The notes under the pieces were generated by a model. The model did no database searches, had not been told where the DNA came from, and worked only from the letters and a program-made list of their open reading frames with translations. A stretch of 10,216 nucleotides of DNA from JBBRQP01 sp038226175 (GTDB taxonomy: Bacteria > Cyanobacteriota > Cyanobacteriia > Gloeobacterales > Anthocerotibacteraceae). The stretch covers positions 1-10,216 of the forward strand of contig JBBRQP010000099.1 of the NCBI GenBank assembly GCA_038226175.1, in the 5' to 3' direction. Position numbers and translations under genes: made by a program. Numbering within the stretch: the first letter of the stretch is position 1; each line of letters starts with the position of its first letter. This document shows positions 7,199 to 10,216 of the stretch, in pieces.

Positions 7199-7606
7199 AT
7201 GTTCCTACGATCACTCACTTCATTGCTGTCACTCAGTTTTTTAGTAGGCATTTTGACCGCCTGTGGTCAGCCGCCTGGGGTCGAATCCACGTCGAAGCAG
7301 CGGTTTTCTGAGGAAGCTCTGCGCAAGAAATTGGATCATCTGGTGTTGACCTCGCAGCAAAAACAAAAATTAGAACAAGTTAGTCAACAGTTCAAAAAAG
7401 ATAACAGGGCTCTACTTGAGCAAGTCCAAACTCTCCGTACGCAGCTGAGAGCAGCCCGAGCTGTCGGAGATGACGGCACCGCAGCTGATATACGCGCCCA
7501 ACTACACGTGCTCAAACCCCGCATCAAACAAGCACAAGCTCACTTGCTCAACCAAATCGAGAGCATTCTGACCTCCGAGCAACGTCAACAATTTGCAAAG
7601 CCCTAA
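7199..7606 (+). CDS. Small LTxxQ-motif lipoprotein (Spy/CpxP-like)
   Basis: A 135-residue exported protein. Residues 1-21 are a lipoprotein signal peptide (positive N-terminus, LSLSFLVGIL core, lipobox LTAC with Cys22), so it should be lipid-anchored facing the periplasm. The mature part is charged, helical and Gln-rich, with LTSQQ at 50-54 and LTSEQ at 124-128, the paired LTxxQ pattern of the Spy/CpxP group, which are envelope-stress chaperones or sensors. The ATG at 7199 is chosen because GGGGAG lies 10 nt upstream and the signal peptide begins there; the same frame is open back to 7097, but that stretch is VapC debris and IS-like sequence. DUF4346 follows 39 nt later on the same strand. 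A chaperone role is inferred from the motif only; no metal- or stress-responsive regulator is nearby. Confidence 0.75.
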   Translation: MFLRSLTSLLSLSFLVGILTACGQPPGVESTSKQRFSEEALRKKLDHLVLTSQQKQKLEQVSQQFKKDNRALLEQVQTLRTQLRAARAVGDDGTAADIRAQLHVLKPRIKQAQAHLLNQIESILTSEQRQQFAKP

Positions 7607-7645
7607 AACAAATTAACTCTTAGTGAAGACAGCTATAGTGGAATT

Positions 7646-8044
7646 ATGAATACCCAAAGCTCAACCTGCTGGCGAGATGCAGGCTATACCCTCGACAACA
7701 AACTTTCTAAACGGCACATCCCGCTTGATCCCGCTGGTTATTTTATTATTCGCCTAGACCGGGCTGCGGGTGTGATCGAAGCCTTACATTTTGGCGTCAC
7801 GCTCAATCAACGCGGATTAGCGATCAACCCAGAAACTGGCAAGCCCATCAATGCTAAAGCTCCGGCACCTAATCCTTTAACCAAAATTCTGGTGGGGCGC
7901 ACAGCCAAAGAACTATGCATTCAGATTTTTGATCTCGAACCGTTGCCCTTAGTAACTCATCTCAATCACGCGGCCTACTTGGGTCGCGAGCTACAACGGG
8001 CGGAAGAGGCTTTGTTTAGCGAACAGGAATATATTCAGGATTAA
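7646..8044 (+). CDS. DUF4346 domain-containing protein
   Basis: A 132-residue soluble protein that I recognise as DUF4346, common in cyanobacteria and without a settled function. Typical blocks are present: LDPAGYFIIRLDRAAG (27-42), NPETGKPI (61-68), the basic GRTAKEL turn (84-90), and the C-terminal helix HAAYLGRELQRAEEAL (108-123) ending in YIQD, the usual family terminus. The length suits a stand-alone, complete domain. It starts at ATG 7646, with a weak GGAA site 4 nt before. It lies between the lipoprotein (39 nt) and CorA-type transporter (26 nt) genes, so co-transcription is likely; neither neighbour suggests a clear joint function. In some organisms the domain is fused to pteroate-binding-like domains, as I recall, which is only a hint. 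No signal peptide or membrane segment is seen. Confidence 0.72.
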   Translation: MNTQSSTCWRDAGYTLDNKLSKRHIPLDPAGYFIIRLDRAAGVIEALHFGVTLNQRGLAINPETGKPINAKAPAPNPLTKILVGRTAKELCIQIFDLEPLPLVTHLNHAAYLGRELQRAEEALFSEQEYIQD

Positions 8045-8070
8045 ACTCGTTATGATGCAAATACCTTGGG

Positions 8071-9255
8071 ATGATGCAGATGGATGATGAGGCTATTTCT
8101 GATGTGCTTACAGCCGCTGAGGATGAGGAGCAATCCTACGTCGATTATTACTACGATGATCCCGGCGCGATGCCCGGAACACTCAGTATTGAGGCGGATG
8201 CTGAGTTACCCAAAATCTATTTGATTGATTATTGTGCAGAAAAATCTGAAGCGTTAACTCTTGAGAAACCCGAGCAATGTCTGCCCTATTTGGATACAAC
8301 TTCGGTCTCGTGGGTCGATGTCCAAGGCTTGGGTAGTGAGGATGTTTTACGCAGATTGGGGAAAGTTTTTGACCTACATCCTTTGGTCTTGGAAGATATC
8401 GTCAATGTCCCGCAACGTTCAAAAGTTGAAGAGTATGCCGACCAGCTACTAATTATTGCTCGGATGGTACGTTTTGATGAGGCCACTGAAGAATTTAGTA
8501 GTGAACAGGTGAGTTTTATTTTAGGTAAACATTATCTGTTGACCGTACAAGAAGAATCTATTCACGATTGCTTTGATAGTGTTCGTAAACGTATTGAAAC
8601 GAACAAAGGCATTATTCGTACCCAGAAAGCTGATTATCTAGCTTATAGTCTGCTCGATACGATTATTGATAGTTTCTTTCCTGTTCTTGAAATATATGGT
8701 GAACGAGTAGAGGCGCTTGAGGATGAAGTGGTTGAGAATCCTAGTCGTGAAACCCTACAAAAAATTCATGATATTAAACGGGAATTACTGACCTTGCGGC
8801 GAGCAATTTGGCCTCAACGTGATGCGATTAATGCACTAATTCGTGATGGTAATCCTCTTATTAGCCCAGAAGTACGCGTTTATTTGCGGGACTGTTATGA
8901 CCATACTATTCAAGTCTTGGATATGGTGGAAACCTATCGAGAACTCGCGGCAAGTTTGATGGATGTGTATCTTTCGGCGGTTAGTAATCGGATGAATGAA
9001 GTGATGAAGGTCTTGACGATTATCTCAACTATTTTTATTCCGTTGACCTTTATTGTTGGTGTCTACGGTATGAATTTTGATCGCGAGAAATCTCCTCTGA
9101 ATATGCCCGAACTAGGCTGGTATTGGGGTTATCCCATAATCTGGGGCATCATGATTTTAATCGCTGGCCTACTCACATATTATTTCTGGCGTAGAGGTTG
9201 GTTTGAGAATTTTGCTGAACGTAGAGCAGTTGAGCCGCCACGTAAGGTGCGTTAG
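8071..9255 (+). CDS. corA: Magnesium/cobalt transporter CorA
   Basis: A 394-residue CorA-type (2-TM-GxN) channel that admits Mg2+, and Co2+ or Ni2+, as a homopentamer in the cytoplasmic membrane. The N-terminal cytoplasmic domain starts with an acidic tail and PGAMPGTLSI (31-40), followed by alpha/beta strands (for example LLIIARMV, 126-133). A long stalk helix spans about 190-315. TM1 (314-332) runs into the signature GVYGMNF (330-336), whose Gly-Met-Asn forms the selectivity filter. TM2 is 353-372 and a basic tail (FWRRGWFENF) follows, as expected. The length fits bacterial CorA of the Thermotoga type. ATG codons at 8071, 8074 and 8080 compete; 8080 has the better distance to TTGGG. It is the last gene of a plus-strand run and is followed by a MITE, with no clear terminator of its own. 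Confidence 0.95.
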   Translation: MMQMDDEAISDVLTAAEDEEQSYVDYYYDDPGAMPGTLSIEADAELPKIYLIDYCAEKSEALTLEKPEQCLPYLDTTSVSWVDVQGLGSEDVLRRLGKVFDLHPLVLEDIVNVPQRSKVEEYADQLLIIARMVRFDEATEEFSSEQVSFILGKHYLLTVQEESIHDCFDSVRKRIETNKGIIRTQKADYLAYSLLDTIIDSFFPVLEIYGERVEALEDEVVENPSRETLQKIHDIKRELLTLRRAIWPQRDAINALIRDGNPLISPEVRVYLRDCYDHTIQVLDMVETYRELAASLMDVYLSAVSNRMNEVMKVLTIISTIFIPLTFIVGVYGMNFDREKSPLNMPELGWYWGYPIIWGIMILIAGLLTYYFWRRGWFENFAERRAVEPPRKVR

Positions 9256-9294
9256 TATTTGAGAGATAGGTATAAAACTGTAGAGTGTCTAATA

Positions 9295-9423
9295 TCTTTC
9301 CTTTTTAATAGTCAACCCCCCGCCCCATAAATGGGGAGCTAAAACTAGAAGACTTTTCTTGCGCCCCAGCATTGTGGTGGGGGGGCTTTCTCATGGCATG
9401 AATGATTATCTAAACAGAAGTGG
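9295..9423. mobile_element. MITE 1 (129 bp, IS630/Tc1-type terminal repeats)
   Basis: The left end TCTTTCCTTTTTAATAGTC (9295-9313) is an imperfect inverted copy of the right end GATTATCTAAACAGAAGTGG (9404-9423), and TA flanks both sides (9293-9294 and 9424-9425), as expected for IS630/Tc1-type insertion. There is no coding capacity. Each arm is very C- or G-rich next to the terminal repeat: CCCCGCCCCATAAATGGGG in the left arm, and GCCCCAGCATTGTGGTGGGG in the right. It starts 39 nt after corA and may provide that gene's 3' structure. It resembles MITE 2 and the IS end at 10084. Confidence 0.75.
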
Positions 9424-9441
9424 TATAACTATTTGTGCAAC

Positions 9442-9591
9442 TTATGAGGAATCAATCAGACGTGCAATCTGAACTAAATCTGCTGGCAAGTTAAAAATCT
9501 GGTTGATATCATCTTTTTGGAAGCCCAAAGAGAAAGTGGATGGAGAATTCCAAAGGTTTCTGAGAGGCTTAATATTTAACGTTGAACCGCA
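9442..9591 (-). pseudogene. Unrecognised coding remnant between MITEs
   Basis: This minus-strand frame has 49 sense codons, with TAA at 9444-9442 and a TAA immediately upstream at 9594-9592. It has no start codon near its beginning. It reads like protein: FQKDDINQIFNLPADLVQIA then RLIDSS, an amphipathic helix pattern with an even mix of residues. I do not recognise the family. The frame continues on the other side of the upstream stop (about 9684), so one nonsense codon may separate it from a longer original reading frame. It may be the C-terminal end of a resident gene broken by the transposons, or a chance opening; confidence is low. Confidence 0.3.
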
Positions 9592-9604
9592 TTAGAGAGC
9601 TACA

Positions 9605-9703
9605 TCACTTCTTGATTTTCTGTGGTTTTGAACCTGTCGGGTGAGGCGTACTCGCTGGTAGTGCAGCAGGGATAGATACCTTATACCCTTTCCGTTTGAA
9701 TAG
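9605..9703 (-). pseudogene. Unrecognised C-terminal coding remnant abutting MITE 2
   Basis: On the minus strand a second open frame runs out of the left terminal repeat of MITE 2: KRKGYKVSIPAALPAS, TPHPTGSKPQ, KIKK and TGA at 9607-9605. A Pro/Ser/Thr-rich linker and Lys-rich end suggest the C-terminus of a real protein, but no family is recognised. The part at 9686-9703 is MITE sequence; the resident part starts at about 9685. It overlaps, in another frame, the frame that continues towards 9594, so only one of the two can have been coding. It probably belonged to the gene seen on the other side of the MITE. Confidence 0.3.
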
Positions 9704-9887
9704 TCAGCCCCCCCGCCCCATAAATGGGGAGCCAGGGCACTCTTGGGGAAAGTTAGACTTTCAGAAAATAGAGCATTAACTCTCTTTCTTCTCAGGTATC
9801 CAAACCAAGTATTAGCTGGGCTTCGTCCCCCATTTATGGGGCGGAGGGGCGTTCTCAGGGAATGAATGACTATCTAAACGGAAGTAG
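9686..9887. mobile_element. MITE 2 (202 bp, IS630/Tc1-type terminal repeats)
   Basis: The left end CCCTTTCCGTTTGAATAGTC (9686-9705) is matched in inverse by GACTATCTAAACGGAAGTAG (9868-9887), with TA on both sides (9684-9685 and 9888-9889). Inside, two further inverted arms, around CCCCATAAATGGGG (left, near 9716-9729) and CCCCATTTATGGGG (right, near 9828-9841), are each palindromic hairpins, so the whole element can fold as a cruciform. There is no coding capacity. Its left terminus shares 15 of the first 17 bases with the IS630 end at 10084, which suggests the same transposase could move it. Confidence 0.8.
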
Positions 9888-10122
9888 TATTACTGTCTTT
9901 CACTTTGAGTTCCAAGACTTTCACCTCGCTCATTGGCACAATCAGCATTGAATTTATTACTGGCGAGTAGAGAAAGTACTGTTCCCCGGCCTTACCCACG
10001 TAGCGAAGACGGACATTCTGTTGTGCATTAAACTTGTATATGTGACCTTGAATAGTAGAAATGACATAAGTGTACGTCTTATACTCTTTCCGTTTGATTA
10101 GCAGGTTTTTGTTCTGGGCCAC
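9874..10122 (-). CDS. Hypothetical 82-residue ORF, chimeric between IS end and MITE 2
   Basis: The frame runs from a GTG at 10122 to a TAG at 9876-9874. Only its middle, about 64 codons between the TA sites at 10083-10082 and 9889-9888, is resident sequence; the first 13 codons (MAQNKNLLIKRKE) come from the IS630 end in a frame different from the transposase, and the last few (TTSV) from the MITE 2 terminus. The resident part (TYVISTIQGHIYKFN, RLRYVGKAGEQYFLYSPV, MLIVPMSEVKVLELKVKD) looks like a real beta-rich protein, but I do not recognise it. It is most likely an internal fragment of a gene hit by two TA-targeted insertions. Whether the chimera is translated is unknown; no convincing ribosome site precedes the GTG. 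Confidence 0.4.
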   Translation of the reverse strand: MAQNKNLLIKRKEYKTYTYVISTIQGHIYKFNAQQNVRLRYVGKAGEQYFLYSPVINSMLIVPMSEVKVLELKVKDSNTTSV

Positions 10123-10216
10123 CAGTGGTAGAACAAGTATCTCTTGAGCAACTCGGTCTGCTTTGATAAACTACGACATCGTTGCTCTAATCGCTCTTCC
10201 ACTTCTTCAATCGTCA
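10084..10216 (-). mobile_element. IS630-type insertion sequence, terminal part
   Basis: The terminal repeat starts at 10084 (CTCTTTCCGTTTGATTAGC) directly after TA at 10082-10083, and the transposase tail lies inside it. It shares 15 of 17 bases with the left end of MITE 2. The other end of the element is beyond the window. Confidence 0.7.
10098..10216 (-). CDS. IS630-family transposase, C-terminal end (partial)
   Basis: Minus-strand frame open from the window edge to TAA at 10100-10098, giving 38 residues: TIEEVEERLEQRCRSLSKQ, TELLKRY, LFYHWWPRTKTC. The Glu-rich helix followed by an Arg-Cys block and an aromatic-HWWP terminus is how a subgroup of cyanobacterial IS630 transposases ends, as I recall it. 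It is a different subgroup from the one at 1-111, which ends in KLKRLYPS. The stop codon lies inside the terminal inverted repeat, about 15 bases from the TA, an economical design usual for IS630 elements. The catalytic DDE region is outside the window, so intactness cannot be judged. Confidence 0.7.
   Translation of the reverse strand, partial: TIEEVEERLEQRCRSLSKQTELLKRYLFYHWWPRTKTC

Noticed and set aside
9300..9850. Repeated CCCCATAAATGGGG units as a CRISPR-like array
   Set aside because: Only three near-copies in inverted orientations, irregularly spaced and nested in TA-flanked inverted repeats; this is MITE structure.
1..10216. tRNA, rRNA, CRISPR array, replication origin, or a novel defence or biosynthetic cluster
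   Set aside because: No cloverleaf, rRNA or direct-repeat array was seen, and every intact gene belongs to a recognised family with an ordinary role. I did not find evidence of an undescribed multi-gene system.

Overview
The window looks like chromosome of a cyanobacterium with a moderate GC content. The best pointers are a stand-alone DUF4346 protein (7646-8044), a family I know mainly from cyanobacteria, and a TnpB-era style of IS debris (IS630 ends, MITEs, a decayed toxin-antitoxin pair) common in cyanobacterial genomes. The lineage is an inference from gene content. The HIP1 octamer (GCGATCGC), abundant in many cyanobacteria, was not seen, so species placement is left open.

Layout. (1) 1-481: the 3' end of an IS630-type transposase runs straight into the C-terminal third of a LysR-type regulator, so the regulator gene appears to have been broken by the IS. 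(2) 566-603: a bidirectional terminator separates this debris from the next block. (3) 619-5192, minus strand: mutS, then a LOG-family nucleotide hydrolase, then a membrane-embedded site-2 protease with a CBS-like tail, with gaps of 62 and 69 nt. (4) 5325-6715, minus strand: a vanadium-dependent haloperoxidase with all its vanadate ligands and its own hairpin terminator. (5) 6849-7156, plus strand: a promoter and a decayed antitoxin/VapC pair in which the antitoxin has three TAA codons plus a frameshift and the toxin has lost its start codon, its first catalytic Asp and nearly all its body. (6) 7199-9255, plus strand: an LTxxQ lipoprotein, a DUF4346 protein and a CorA-type Mg2+/Co2+ transporter, closely spaced and probably co-transcribed. 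(7) 9256-10216: mobile debris. Two MITEs (9295-9423 and 9686-9887), each flanked by TA, share their terminal repeat with the end of an IS630-type element (10084 onward) whose transposase C-terminus is at the window edge. Broken minus-strand coding remnants lie between them.

How it fits together. The central genes are ordinary housekeeping or stress functions: mismatch recognition (MutS), nucleotide hydrolysis (LOG), intramembrane proteolysis (S2P), halide oxidation (haloperoxidase), envelope lipoprotein and divalent-cation transport. Both edges show TA-targeting IS630/Tc1-type transposition that has broken resident genes. I see no undescribed defence or biosynthetic system. The most informative signals are the precise decay pattern of the toxin-antitoxin pair and the link between the MITEs and the IS630 end beside them.
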